Source: Ectobius pallidus (taxonomy: Eukaryota > Arthropoda > Insecta > Blattodea > Ectobiidae). From it: 64,000 nt of DNA. Where the stretch lies: positions 45,771,825-45,835,824 of the forward strand of contig CAXKWD010000005.1 of the NCBI GenBank assembly GCA_964059195.1, given 5' to 3'. A program made the position numbers and the translations under genes. Positions 10,769 through 20,567 of the stretch are shown here, in pieces (position 1 is the first letter of the stretch; each line of letters starts with the position of its first letter). The notes under the pieces are model-generated. The model was not told the origin of the DNA, did no database searches, and saw only the letters and a list, made by a program, of their open reading frames with translations.

Positions 10769-11466
10769 GGTAGATTTCGAAGAAAAATCTACCTATTGCA
10801 ATGGATACCATGTCATGATTTTCGAAAAATTCTTTCATATCTTTACGTTTCATGCTCCCCTAAGTACGAAACCACCGCCCGTTCAATAAAAAAAAATTGT
10901 GATATTTATATATACAGTATATATTATATTTTCATCTTTACACGATAGCTGCCGTAATTTTGAAGATATTCGAACCAAATTTTAATATGTTATTTCTAGG
11001 CCCAATAGTTCGGACATGTTCGTTAATGAGAAAAATTGGCCCAAGGGGGTGGTCGAGGGAGGGGGTTGAAATGTTAAAACATTTTTATCTCGGCCCCTAT
11101 GAAGTATAGAGGGAAACTTTGTTTGAATAAATTAGAGTACTCCCTATGGAGTTCACAGTGACACCAACGATTCGGGGGTTTTGGGGGTGGGGGTCGGGGT
11201 GGGGGTGGGGGTGGGGGTGGGGGGATGGAAATTCGAAATTTTTTAAACCACGTCTTGTAGAGTATCATTGAAAAGCTCTTGATGAGTACTCTACAAATCA
11301 TAACTAGTTTCTCGATAGCTCTCAATTAAGGCGAGATTTGAATGTTTGAAAAAGTGCTCTTTCCTCTTTTTTGCAATTATTATTGCGGGTTTGTCATGCC
11401 AAGGCTAAAGAAGAAGAGTGCTACGCAGCGACAGTAAATTAAACCGAAAGCACTTTGAAATCTACC
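10769..11466. mobile_element. ~700-bp inverted-repeat element (MITE-like) inside the LINE
   Basis: The block starts AGGTAGATTTC and ends GAAATCTACCT, 11-bp perfect terminal inverted repeats. LINE coding sequence resumes on both sides: linker frame ends at about 11484 and RT-upstream frame resumes just below 10768. It has no transposase ORF. It carries a G-rich tract (11174-11223). No clear target duplication is visible, so superfamily is unknown. Confidence 0.6.
11174..11223 (+). repeat. GGGGGT-type G-rich tract
   Basis: About 50 bp of G5-6 runs separated by single T or C. It could form a G-quadruplex. The proline-rich ORF on the opposite strand here is only a by-product of this repeat. Confidence 0.75.
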
Positions 11467-11483
11467 TCAGCCTGTAGGCTTGC

Positions 11484-11975
11484 CTAAAGGGATTTTTTAA
11501 TATTTGAAATTGCTTCCAATGGGGCATTTAAAAAAAAATTAAATGCAACTGCCAGCGTTTCAGGATTATTCACTATTTCATTATTGATTTTCAATGCTAT
11601 ATTTACATGTATAGCTTGACGGTTTGTAGTATGGTTGATAATCTTCCAAGCCATCCGACCTTTGTTTACTGAATTATCCAGCATAGTGCTGTAGAAGCTA
11701 GTTTTAGTTTTGTTAACGAGCATTCTATGGAGATGCTTAGCTTCCTTATAAATTCGAAAGAAGAAAAACAAGTTCTTAAGAAGAATACTGGACTGTTTAA
11801 CTTCCTTGTTAACGCAATGTTTTGAGATCAAAGGTGATTTACGATATGTAATTATAAAAGATACATTAAAATAATATATGAATGAATTGTAAAAACTACT
11901 AAACTTATCACAGAAGTTAGGAAGATTGAAAACCTCTGTCCATGTGTCGCCAGAAATCATACATAAAAATTTCAC
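11484..11975 (-). pseudogene. LINE ORF2 linker between endonuclease and RT
   Basis: A 163-codon minus-strand frame with the pattern seen between the endonuclease and RT of jockey/CR1-like LINEs: an FSSFYNSFIYYFN block, a basic helix, then AWKIINHTTNR and ETLAVAFNFFLN. It is followed across the inverted-repeat element by the RT pieces at 10740. The upstream side is interrupted by non-LINE DNA from about 12060, so the ORF cannot be joined to the endonuclease at 14597 without removing an insertion. Confidence 0.65.
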
Positions 11976-12410
11976 ACAGTTAATTGGATTAAATATTCTC
12001 GTAGGATGATTACAGTTATTAGTGGGTGTAAAATCTTGTGATTTTAGACCATTATTTACTTGACTTTAATTTCTGAACATACCCTGCCAGGGTATATTTA
12101 ACCTAGGTTTGTATTCAGATACTATGATATTTCGATAAGTATCGCTATATATTATATTAGATTTACCAGGGTGAAACAAATATTTTAACACGCTTTACCA
12201 ATTATCGATACAACGAAAATATTAAACACTATGTAAAATTCATTATTTGTTAAAGAATACGTATTCACATTGTGTATTCTAGTATTACAGGTAAATGTGT
12301 GCCTATATCAACCTAAGAAAACTATGGTATTGCAATGGAACGAAGTAGAAGTTTCCAGAAAATTCTTACTAATACAACTCATGAATTTCTGAATATGTCC
12401 TCTTGTAATT

Positions 12411-13664
12411 TGTAGTGGGGATGTGTTCACATTTTGTATGGACTGGTTCAGTTCTTCTCAGTCAGTTCTACTCACTCAGTCTCCGCTGCGTGTTCAGTCC
12501 TGCTCAGTCAGTCACCGCTGCGTGTTCAGTGGTTACGTGACGTAACGATATGAATTTCCAGAGCGTGTCGCAATCATATTGCGCCCCGTTCTGTGTCGTC
12601 ACGTGCAGAACTTGGGTTCGATTCCTCAGTTCTTCACTGACATTCTACAGTTCTTCACTCACAGTCGTTACTTCCTCTCAGACGCTCTTCGTCTCCGAAG
12701 CTCATCATTATCTCGCCCTGTGCTCATGCAGGACTTACCTCCCTACGATCTACGTATATACTTGTACAGACGATCTCAGGCCTGAATACAAGATATATTC
12801 TCTCTTCGCTGCGTAGATTCTTCAGCAGTTATAAGAGCTGCCCGTTGTTCCTCTGTAACAACTCTACTCATCAAGAACTCCAAGTATTTATTCGAGCTTC
12901 GAGTGATTTATGGAATCACTATTCTACAAGAACTTCTATCCTGACTTTCTAACAGAAATTCAGAAATTCAACATTGGACGTCAGTACCGTTCAGTGGCTA
13001 ACGGGAATCTTGCAGATTGCTGTCTGGGATTCTCAAAGTTAAGTATTATTCTTGCAGCAATACTAGCTCTTGCATTAATAAATTCTATACTCAGCAGAAA
13101 TTGCTATACTGAATAACATAGTCAATGTTCTATTTATAACGCAGAACAGAATGCGTACATCAGAAAGACTACAATGCCTTCTATAAATACTCACGCAACG
13201 AATCATTAATTGTATTTGTTCTGACACTAAACTCATATGATACTCATTATCAATGTGTTTAATCTCTGAAGTATTCTCTCAGTATATTGTACTGAAATTA
13301 GTATCAGATAATTATATCAGATCACATCATTCACAGGTTGTGAATCTCATTTATTGTTCTTATCAAATACATTTAATTTGTGAAAAATTTGCATATCTAA
13401 TCTATATGAAATTGTGTTTCAGAAGCTCTAGGCCTATACATAAGCCTACATGTATTTATTACAAGAGGAAGATTTATTTTACATTGTAATTAACTATTCT
13501 TTGCACTTTGCTAAGAAAGTAATTATTTGTAATTCTTGTCAGAAGTAAATTTATTCATTTGTTTTCTGATTATTAACAAGACATAAATTATATGGTGTTC
13601 AATTATAATTCGTTGTATTCAAATAGTGTACTCAGAATAAAATTTATTTTTCTAGAAAGAAAAA
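12411..13664 (+). repeat. Candidate LTR of a Ty3/gypsy-like remnant
   Basis: The segment begins TGTAGTGGGG, has an AATAAA at 13636-13641, and is followed at once by TGGTGACCCC, a primer-binding-site word typical of insect gypsy-type elements. Direct repeats of a CTCCGCTGCG word near 12481 and 12508 recur just downstream. The left end is a guess and no second LTR was found, so only the 5' part of the element seems to remain. It separates two parts of the minus-strand LINE. Confidence 0.4.
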
Positions 13665-13665
13665 T

Positions 13666-13683
13666 TGGTGACCCCTTTATATC
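13666..13683 (+). promoter_or_regulatory. Putative primer-binding site (TGGTGACCCC)
   Basis: TGG at the start matches the complement of a tRNA CCA end, and TGGTGACCCC is a common primer-site start in insect LTR elements. It sits 25 bp after an AATAAA. Which tRNA is unknown. Confidence 0.45.
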
Positions 13684-14596
13684 TCATTTCCCTCATGGAA
13701 ATACTTTACCTTATGGAGGTAGGAACCAACTTCTCACCCCTCCATTCAGTACGCATGAAGTCTCCGCTGCGAGAACATTACTCAGTCACTCTCCACAGCG
13801 AGAACATTCCTCACGCCGTCTCTGCAGCGAGAACATCATTCACCGAAGCCTACAGCTACAGGCCGCCTACTCGAAGCCTACCAGTCTACATGCACGATTG
13901 AAGGTAGCATTCCGCTGCCACAGTGTCAGCAGCTAATCCAGGATTTCACCGAAGTTATGCAAGCAAGGGCATAACCAGCATTCACCGAGGCCTACTGCAT
14001 CATCTCAGACGCATATCTACACTAGTCTATCGCATGAGCCGATATCTGAGACAACATCTCAGACACACTCCAAAATGAGAACGCAACCACCACTTACAAG
14101 TTAAGTAACTGTTTTCAGTCAGGCTGAGGCCAGGATTTTTTCTAGCTCAAAGAATGAGCTCTCTTATATTGAAACTCACTTTTGTAACTTCTGTGCTAGT
14201 CACTTTTGAGGATTTTGGGAAATCCGCCGGTCCTCCTTGTCTTAATTACTGAAATATGTGAAGCTTAGTAATTGGTAAAGATTTATTAAGATTCAAGGGG
14301 AACAGCATTATTTGTATTTTGCTATTAACTCATTCTGCATTTCATTTATTTGAGAAATTTGGGCTACTTGTCATTTCTCCATGATTTGAATTTTGGTAAT
14401 ACAAGACATAAGAAATACCAAATCACTTAAAGAATAATCTTCAATATTTATTACTCAATACAACATTTATTCAATAACATTAATGTATTGGCTGTTTGAT
14501 ACTCAAAATAAATGTTGTTATTCATTTGTTGTTAAACATCTGTACGTATAATTTGGTAAATTATGGAAAGTGCAAACCCTCGATTACAATATCCGC
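13684..14596 (+). other. Untranslated leader of LTR remnant plus unassigned DNA
   Basis: It contains three imperfect ~29-bp repeats with the core GCGAGAACAT at about 13768-13846, then CTACAG-rich sequence and an ATG at 14074 followed quickly by a stop. No gag domain follows. The remainder to 14596 is AT-rich with no supported gene. It is part of the block that interrupts the minus-strand LINE. Confidence 0.4.
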
Positions 14597-15103
14597 TCAA
14601 TCCAGAATCTCCTTGGTCCTCCGTATTATATGGCTCAAAATATTCATATGTAGCCGGATCCACCGGGCCTGGATTCCTACAATGGGCTCATCATTACAGT
14701 TAAATTCATAAAGAATAGTACGGTGATCAGAAAACGTATTGTCAATGACACAGCAGGTATCATGAGCTGCAATTTTCGTAAAAATGTTATCAATCGTGGT
14801 AACACCAGTTTCAAATACATGCGTAGGCCATTTTACCCTGCACTCTAGACCAAATATTGAGAGCAAATTACTAAAATCCTTAAAATTTTTTGAAGGCTCA
14901 TAATAAATTAAATTAAAATTCCCACATAATATAATATTAAGAGATGGTGTGAATAACTTATGTAAAACATTGTAAAGAGTATCAAAAAATAATTTCAAAT
15001 TACCAGAAGGTGACCTGTAACAAGTTAAAATTACAAAGGCACTGTCCTTGTCTATCCACCTAACACCACAAATTTCTACATGTTTTTCAAAGCAGTATTC
15101 ATT
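14597..15103 (-). pseudogene. LINE AP endonuclease, C-terminal part
   Basis: The minus-strand frame reads through a CYRSPSG block near 15010, then ILCGNFN (the GDFN motif, with the Asp replaced by Asn in this copy: C-G-N-F-N), TTIDNIF and SDHRTI, the last being the conserved His of AP-type endonucleases. The 5' continuation of the domain is across the R2-like insertion at 18625-18874. Breaks: nested insertions on both sides and the altered GDFN motif. It would have nicked target DNA for the LINE. Confidence 0.75.
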
Positions 15104-18100
15104 TAGGCCATGGTGGTGTTATTTAGGCCAGTAATAGGCCAGTATTTAGGCCATAGCAGATAAGGAGGCCATGGTGGTGTTCAGAATCCTAATATTTAGG
15201 TGCACCAGAATTTTGCATTTTTGTAGTATTCAGCAGTTCTGCTAAGAGATCTGTATTTCAGATTTATAGTATATATCAGTAGGATCCTGTGGTAATGTTA
15301 GAAACAATTTATGTAAGTGCTTTAATGTATTTATTTCAATATAAAATATTGGTTTCAGCAAATGACATTGTTTACCTTAGCAACCGATATAATATAATAC
15401 ATTATGTCAATGAATAGTGAAATTCCATCCACTTCTTCAAGTGAATCGTCTAATCTAGTAAAATGCAAAGTGTGTAACAAACAGTTTACAAAACGTGGTA
15501 TTAATCTGCATTTAGCGAGAAGCCACAAACAACCTTCACAAGAGTCAGATAATGATGACACTCAGACAAGTTCTGACAATTTTCAAAGTGCAGTACAAAA
15601 CTCTGACTCTGATTTAGCTAAGTGTCCCCACTGCGGTGGTGTTTATACCAGTGCACATGGTGTAAGAATCCATATCAGCAAAGCTCATCCTGACAAACAT
15701 CGTCAAATATTGTTGTCACGCCATGGAAAACAGAACAGTTCTAAAGGATATGATGAAATTTCTCCTGATACACATTCCGCACACCCAAAGGACACTAATA
15801 ACTGTTTTACAGATTTTAATAACAATATGACAGAATGGTTAGGAAAGTTTCTTACTGAGGTCAGTGATGAAACATTTGAACAGAACGTGGGAGACTGGAT
15901 TAAGTTTTTGAGTACAGCACTCGATCAGCTACCAGGGCCTAAGCATCCAGCCCGGAAATATTACCAATACAGAAAAAGTCAGAACAACACGGATAATCAA
16001 AGAAAATATACCCAAACATCAAATCCAGAGCGAGCAACAAAACGAGATAGACAAAAAAGAAAGGAAAAATATAAATATCAACTAACACAGTACCATTTTT
16101 ACAATCAGCGGCGAAAAGCTATAAGATCTGTATTAAAATCTAATGCAGAAATGTGTACTATTCCATCAGAGGAACTATTCAAATATTTTTCGGAGACTCA
16201 TGGAAAGCCTAACCACATGGTTCGGACAGAATATACTGCCAGTCTGACACCACAAGAAAGAACTGAAGCTGAGAAGATCTTCTCAGAAGTTGTTGATGCT
16301 AGTGAAATAGAAGAAGCTGTTAATAAAATAGCAATCGATACAGCACCTGGGCCAGATCATGTAATTGTTAGAGTGATTAAAAACAAAATTGCATGTGAAT
16401 TAATAGCTTTCATAGCAACACGCATGCTAAGAACTGGATTTGTCCCCATACAGCTCAAACAAGCCAGAACAATTTTAATTCATAAAGGTAGTAATACCAT
16501 GGACATAACGAATTGGAGACCTATTACGATTTGTTCTGTGATACGAAGGATAATTGAACGTGTTCTTGACAAGCGTCTCCGTGAATATGTCTGTTTTAAT
16601 CCAAATCAACGAGGTTTCACCAACTCTTCAGGTACTCATGTCAACACTGCTTTGCTTGACTCTCTGTTGCTTGAAGCCAAAACTAAGAAAACCAATCTGA
16701 GTGTTATCTTCCTTGATATAAGGAAAGCATTTGATAATGTAGGTCATGAGCATCTTGAAAATACTTTAAAATCGCTGCCAATTCCTACGAAACTTACAGA
16801 TCTAATAATTAACTTTCAAACAGGTAACATAACTCAGATTCAGTCAAAAGGAACTAAAACCAAGCCTATAACCATTTCCAGAGGTGTATTACAAGGTTCA
16901 CCTTTATCACCAACATTGTTCAATTTGTCAGTAGATCATATTTTCAACGAACTTAGTGAAAACAGCCTAGCTTTGAAATACGGTTTTAAATTAAGTCCAT
17001 CTCAGGAGAGATTAACCGTATTGGGATTTGCTGACGACATAGCAATCATAGGTAAAGATAATATTTCAGCTGCAATCCTTGTACGCCATGCCATTCAGCA
17101 ATTTAATGAAATTGGCTTAGAAATTAATATTAACAAATGCAAGGGAATATGTATCGAAAAGGGTGAATTATGTGAAAATGATTTTCAAATTTCGCCAGGA
17201 AAGGCATTGCCTTGCTTGAAAAAAGGAGACTGCATTCGCTATTTAGGTGTTAACTTCTGTGACGAAATAAATTTTGACTCTCTTACAACCCTGAGTAAGC
17301 TGAAACTGAACTTGGAACTCCTTATTTCATCACCACTCTTGCAGGCAGATCAGAAATTCACCATAATAAACACCTCGATATGTCCTAGTTTGGTATATCC
17401 ATTTCAGACAGTCCAGCCTAAAAAAATCCCTCATAATTTCATCACAGATGCAGATATCATGGTGCGAGGGGCAATGAAGGAATTATTACAACTGCCAAAT
17501 GATATTCCCAATGATATGGTGTATGCTGATACTAAATTCAAGGGCTTAGGACTATTCTGTTCTACATGGGAAGTGCACCTACAGCATATTAATGCATGTA
17601 AAATATTACAGAAATCTAATGTTCCATTCCTGAATATTACAAGGCATTTCTTCCAAGAAATTTCATCAAGCCTAGAAGCCTTAAAAATCACCGAATCTCC
17701 TTCCATCTTTGATAAGCATGGTCATGTTGATACCCGGAAAGTACGGCAACAGTTAAGAGAGAGAGCTTTTGAGAACTGGAGCAAGAAAGACCATAAAGGG
17801 AAAGGAGTGCTCCTATATAAACAGTACACACCAGCTAATAAGTGGATTAGGGAGCATAAAGGACTAACGTGCAATGAATGGCGAGAAGCAATCAAGATGA
17901 CAGCGAATATATCAGCAGTCCGTAGTGTACCAGGCAGGTCCCAGGACGGTAACCTCTGTAGGCGTTGCCACAGGGAGTTCGAAACCCTTGCTCATGTCCT
18001 AGGGGCCTGTCCACATGGTGAACTCCTACGCAATTCGCGTCATCACACAATTCGATCATTAATTGCTAATGCCTTAAGGGACAAGGGTTTTTCTGTTTTT

Positions 18101-18624
18101 GAAGAAGTGCATGGTCTTTCCAGTGAGGGTAGTACTCGCAGAGTGGATATTATAGCCTTCACTCCTCAGTCATCTGAAGGGCATATAATCGATCCAACCG
18201 TAAGATTTGAGTCCCATGAGGATCAGCCGGAGGAGGTGAATGAGGAGAAGAGACGAATTTATGAACCCACCATTAAGTATTACAAGGATAAATACCATCT
18301 AACATCCATAACAGTGACAGGACTAATGATTGGAGCACGTGGCACCATCCCAAAACTGCTGTTTGACTTCTCCAAAAAGTTCGGCCTGCACAAAGCCATC
18401 CTTACAGAAATATCACTGGTGGCATTGAAAGGGTCTATTGCCATATTTCGCAATCATACCTGTGGACCATGACTTCCAATTTTTAATAGTTATATATACT
18501 AATTGTTAAAGCTTCATTATTAATTTAATCTGTTTTCTTTTATTGTTTGAATTTATATTTGTTGTTGGTACTCTTTGTCAATGGCAACCTGCAGGTGTTG
18601 CAGGAAGAAATAAAATAAAATAAA
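15104..18624 (+). mobile_element. R2-like (RLE-class) non-LTR element inserted into the LINE endonuclease
   Basis: On the plus strand there is a ~300-bp 5' region, a single 1,022-codon ORF, a ~130-bp 3' UTR and an (AAATA)n tail at 18608-18624. LINE endonuclease codons lie on both sides in the opposite orientation, which gives tight boundaries. The 5' region has short repeats of GGCCATGGTGGTGTT (15107 and 15169) and GTATTTAGGCC-like words. I see no target site duplication. Confidence 0.8.
15404..18472 (+). CDS. R2-like ORF: zinc fingers, reverse transcriptase, restriction-like endonuclease (1022 aa)
   Basis: This single protein carries the DNA-binding, nicking and reverse transcription activities of an R2-type retrotransposon. 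Two C2H2 fingers are at the N-terminus: C21-C24-H36-H41 and C74-C77-H90-H95. A basic stretch follows around residues 210-245. RT motifs: DTAPGPDH, the catalytic block FLDIRKAFDN (Asp438), SRGVLQGSPLSP, FADD at 542-545 and RYLGVNF. Near the C-terminus a CCHC knuckle (C852-C855-H864-C869) precedes the restriction-like nuclease, with RRVDIIAF (Asp915) and IIDPTVRFE (Asp930). The frame is intact, so the copy may be young and active. It is not in rDNA here; the surroundings are a LINE. Start: first ATG, with another two codons later. Family membership by motif order is strong; the exact clade (R2 versus R4-like) is not. Confidence 0.88.
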   Translation: MSMNSEIPSTSSSESSNLVKCKVCNKQFTKRGINLHLARSHKQPSQESDNDDTQTSSDNFQSAVQNSDSDLAKCPHCGGVYTSAHGVRIHISKAHPDKHRQILLSRHGKQNSSKGYDEISPDTHSAHPKDTNNCFTDFNNNMTEWLGKFLTEVSDETFEQNVGDWIKFLSTALDQLPGPKHPARKYYQYRKSQNNTDNQRKYTQTSNPERATKRDRQKRKEKYKYQLTQYHFYNQRRKAIRSVLKSNAEMCTIPSEELFKYFSETHGKPNHMVRTEYTASLTPQERTEAEKIFSEVVDASEIEEAVNKIAIDTAPGPDHVIVRVIKNKIACELIAFIATRMLRTGFVPIQLKQARTILIHKGSNTMDITNWRPITICSVIRRIIERVLDKRLREYVCFNPNQRGFTNSSGTHVNTALLDSLLLEAKTKKTNLSVIFLDIRKAFDNVGHEHLENTLKSLPIPTKLTDLIINFQTGNITQIQSKGTKTKPITISRGVLQGSPLSPTLFNLSVDHIFNELSENSLALKYGFKLSPSQERLTVLGFADDIAIIGKDNISAAILVRHAIQQFNEIGLEININKCKGICIEKGELCENDFQISPGKALPCLKKGDCIRYLGVNFCDEINFDSLTTLSKLKLNLELLISSPLLQADQKFTIINTSICPSLVYPFQTVQPKKIPHNFITDADIMVRGAMKELLQLPNDIPNDMVYADTKFKGLGLFCSTWEVHLQHINACKILQKSNVPFLNITRHFFQEISSSLEALKITESPSIFDKHGHVDTRKVRQQLRERAFENWSKKDHKGKGVLLYKQYTPANKWIREHKGLTCNEWREAIKMTANISAVRSVPGRSQDGNLCRRCHREFETLAHVLGACPHGELLRNSRHHTIRSLIANALRDKGFSVFEEVHGLSSEGSTRRVDIIAFTPQSSEGHIIDPTVRFESHEDQPEEVNEEKRRIYEPTIKYYKDKYHLTSITVTGLMIGARGTIPKLLFDFSKKFGLHKAILTEISLVALKGSIAIFRNHTCGP

Positions 18625-18874
18625 CTATATACATCTAGACTATCTCTAGGCCATATTGAAACGCCACCATGTAAAAATTCATTTCGACAATAAAAACTGG
18701 AAAGGCTGTAATCATCAATGTTACATGAACGGATAAAATCACCTATCAACCCGTCTTCAGTAAAACATACAATTTTAGGATATTGTTTTCAGACAAGTAG
18801 TCAATCTCAATATCATTGATCTTGGTACTAGAAATACCACGAGCATTATGTAGCAATAAATGTGGATCAAACAT
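18625..18874 (-). pseudogene. LINE ORF2 start and N-terminal endonuclease piece
   Basis: The ATG at 18874-18872 overlaps the ORF1 stop as TAATG. The frame then runs into the endonuclease: HNARGIS, then after a one-base frameshift near 18785 a CFTED block, FYCRN and HGGVSIWPR, the last a hallmark of jockey/CR1 endonucleases. It ends at 18625 where the R2-like element begins. The rest of the domain is at 15103-14597. Confidence 0.7.
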
Positions 18875-19374
18875 TAATCTTTTGGAGGAGCTTTCTGATT
18901 AATGCGAAAAAACTTGCCAATACACGCACCATCTGGCCATATTGATGGATCCATGGCCTTCCTAAAATTATTCTCATAGATGGTAACCTTAAAAGATGAA
19001 TACTGTTTGTTATTTCTTCCAATTAACTGTTCGCATGATACTTCTGGGAAACGTGTGACTAACATATTCTTTATATCACTTTCTGATATATCAGGATGTA
19101 GCCTATAAATGTGTAAGTCTACACATTTAGGTACCGTTTTGATTTCACTACACTTGTTATTACCCACGATTTGTATGCGTGTGTTTGTGCGTTTCTTCCG
19201 TTGAACAGTCTTCCAATCATTGATAGAAGGATTGTCGTCATTTATGGGAGTGTTATTGTCCACAGAGAGATGTAGGAGAACTTCTTTTACATCACTATAC
19301 AGGCTGCGATTAACCGCCATTCCAGAACATTCTTTACTACTCTCAGCAGTTTGTGCTTGATTAAATATTGGCAT
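18874..19374 (-). CDS. LINE ORF1, C-terminal part
   Basis: A 166-codon minus-strand frame, basic in the middle (WKTVQRKKR), then a compact domain with VDLHIYRLHP, FRKAMDPSIWPDG and a final GKFFRINQ. The WP-G-KFF ending is the usual close of ORF1 in jockey/CR1-like LINEs, where it acts in nucleic-acid binding and particle formation. It ends in TAA that overlaps the ATG of ORF2 (TAATG), suggesting coupled translation in the active element. The N-terminal part lies at 20046-19486 in another frame, separated by a break near 19375-19485. Confidence 0.7.
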   Translation of the reverse strand: MPIFNQAQTAESSKECSGMAVNRSLYSDVKEVLLHLSVDNNTPINDDNPSINDWKTVQRKKRTNTRIQIVGNNKCSEIKTVPKCVDLHIYRLHPDISESDIKNMLVTRFPEVSCEQLIGRNNKQYSSFKVTIYENNFRKAMDPSIWPDGACIGKFFRINQKAPPKD

Positions 19375-19485
19375 TTCAGGTTTATTAGATGATAAATCTA
19401 CACGGCACCATTCTCGCCGTTTTTTTTTTTAAATCCGCAGAACCAGTTGCCACGCCTACCAGTTTGCTATTTTGAACCATCGTAA

Positions 19486-20046
19486 TTATTTGTTTGTTTT
19501 CTGAGGTACACTGTTCAGAGTACTTACATTCATTGATAGCAAAGCTGATTTTTCTACAACCCTAGTTGTTGAAAGTATTTCTACCTGTCTTTTTAGTATG
19601 TCCATTTTATCTCGAAGTTCTGTAATAATGTCGTCTTTTTGTTTTATAACGTATTTAAAAATACACAAGTCCACCTTATTATCCGAATCTGATATATCTA
19701 AAAGTGCATCGTGAAATGCTTCGTCTAAATCCGTTACACTGGCTACACTATTTTCACTATTGCCACAGCACTTAATGGTTTCTTCATCCACAAACTGTAT
19801 CCGGTATCTGGTATCTGGTACCCTATGATCCCCAGGTGGGGCGAAGGGGCCTCCTATGGAGGTTTCATTACCTATACTAATTTTGATATGCTTATTTTTC
19901 CGAGAGAGGGTAGAGGGATAGGTACAAACTGTATAGTATTTATCAATTTCGCACAGCTCGGGTGGAAAACATTTCCACAGTTCGAACATTTTAAGCCGTT
20001 TATTAATTTTGCTTTGCAACGCTTGCATGACTGCATGTCTAATTGA
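19486..20046 (-). pseudogene. LINE ORF1, N-terminal PHD-like finger and coiled coil, split by a SINE
   Basis: From about 20036 the minus strand encodes a cysteine/histidine cluster (CKRCKAKL, KCSNCGNVFHPSC) like the PHD-type finger at the start of some jockey/CR1 ORF1 proteins. The frame is then cut by a 123-bp insertion (19801-19923). On the far side it resumes as a CC-containing segment, an acidic DLDEAFHDALLDISDSD region, and a coiled coil with KQKDDIITELRDKMDILK. Taking out the insertion and one copy of the target duplication puts both parts in one frame, which supports both calls. Confidence 0.7.
19801..19923 (-). mobile_element. 5'-truncated SINE inserted in LINE ORF1
   Basis: The 123-bp block is flanked by an 11-bp direct repeat, acaaactgtat, at 19790-19800 and 19924-19934. 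On the minus strand it matches the 3' part of the SINE at 20815-20910 (CCCTCTACCCTCTCTC, AATAAGC, AACCTCCATAGGAGGCCC words). It is a SINE 3' end brought in by target-primed insertion. Confidence 0.8.
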
Positions 20047-20567
20047 AAACAATGTTATAAATAAGTATAAGTTACACACATTCTCTCTCCATACGTGTAT
20101 GTTTTTGTATCATTTACAGGAATACAAGTATTAATAAAGAGTATTCACGAAAACTGCAATTAATTATTATTTAATTTATGCAATTTCCGTCTGTCCGTCC
20201 ATCCGTCCATCCGTGTATCTGACGGCAATAACTCGAATACGCTCTTTTTTTTTCAGATTTTTTGAAACTCACTAAACTGAGCATTTATAACGTCTATCTG
20301 ACGAAGGCTATGAATTTACCGGAACCAGTTCGCCCAATTAACGGTTTAAAAATAGCAAATCATCACTATACTTAAAAGTCGCCTGACTAACTCAGTCATT
20401 GACGTAATATTGTAGTAAGGAATCCTATTAACGATTCGACATGAGCTAACCTTACTCGTTGGTTGTTTGTAGTGAGACAGGAAACTGTTATTACTGTTGT
20501 TAAGGGAAGCCATTATACACACAAGTCAAGTTCCAACAAATATGTTAAAATTATTATCATAATATTG
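20047..20567. other. LINE 5' region and unassigned DNA
   Basis: Probably the 5' UTR of the minus-strand LINE near 20047-20160, then AT-rich DNA with a short CCATCCGT run (20191-20215). No gene is supported. Confidence 0.35.

Larger units (their letters stand above)
9018..20046 (-). mobile_element. Jockey/CR1-like LINE, full length but split by nested insertions
   Basis: On the minus strand the parts appear in order: ORF1 with zinc finger and coiled coil (20046-18874), AP endonuclease (18874-18625 and 15103-14597), a linker (11975-11484), RT (10740-9287), 3' UTR and a TTA-repeat tail at 9070-9018. The pieces fit together when four insertions are ignored: a SINE piece (19801-19923), an R2-like element (15104-18624), an LTR remnant (about 12060-14600) and an inverted-repeat element (10769-11466). 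The clade label is from RT and ORF1 motif style only. Confidence 0.75.

Noticed and set aside
11074..11325. Minus-strand ORF with proline runs
   Set aside because: The prolines are the antisense reading of the G-rich tract.
12550..12816. 88-codon and overlapping 68-codon plus-strand ORFs
   Set aside because: They lie in the candidate LTR, in two frames at once, without a recognisable domain.
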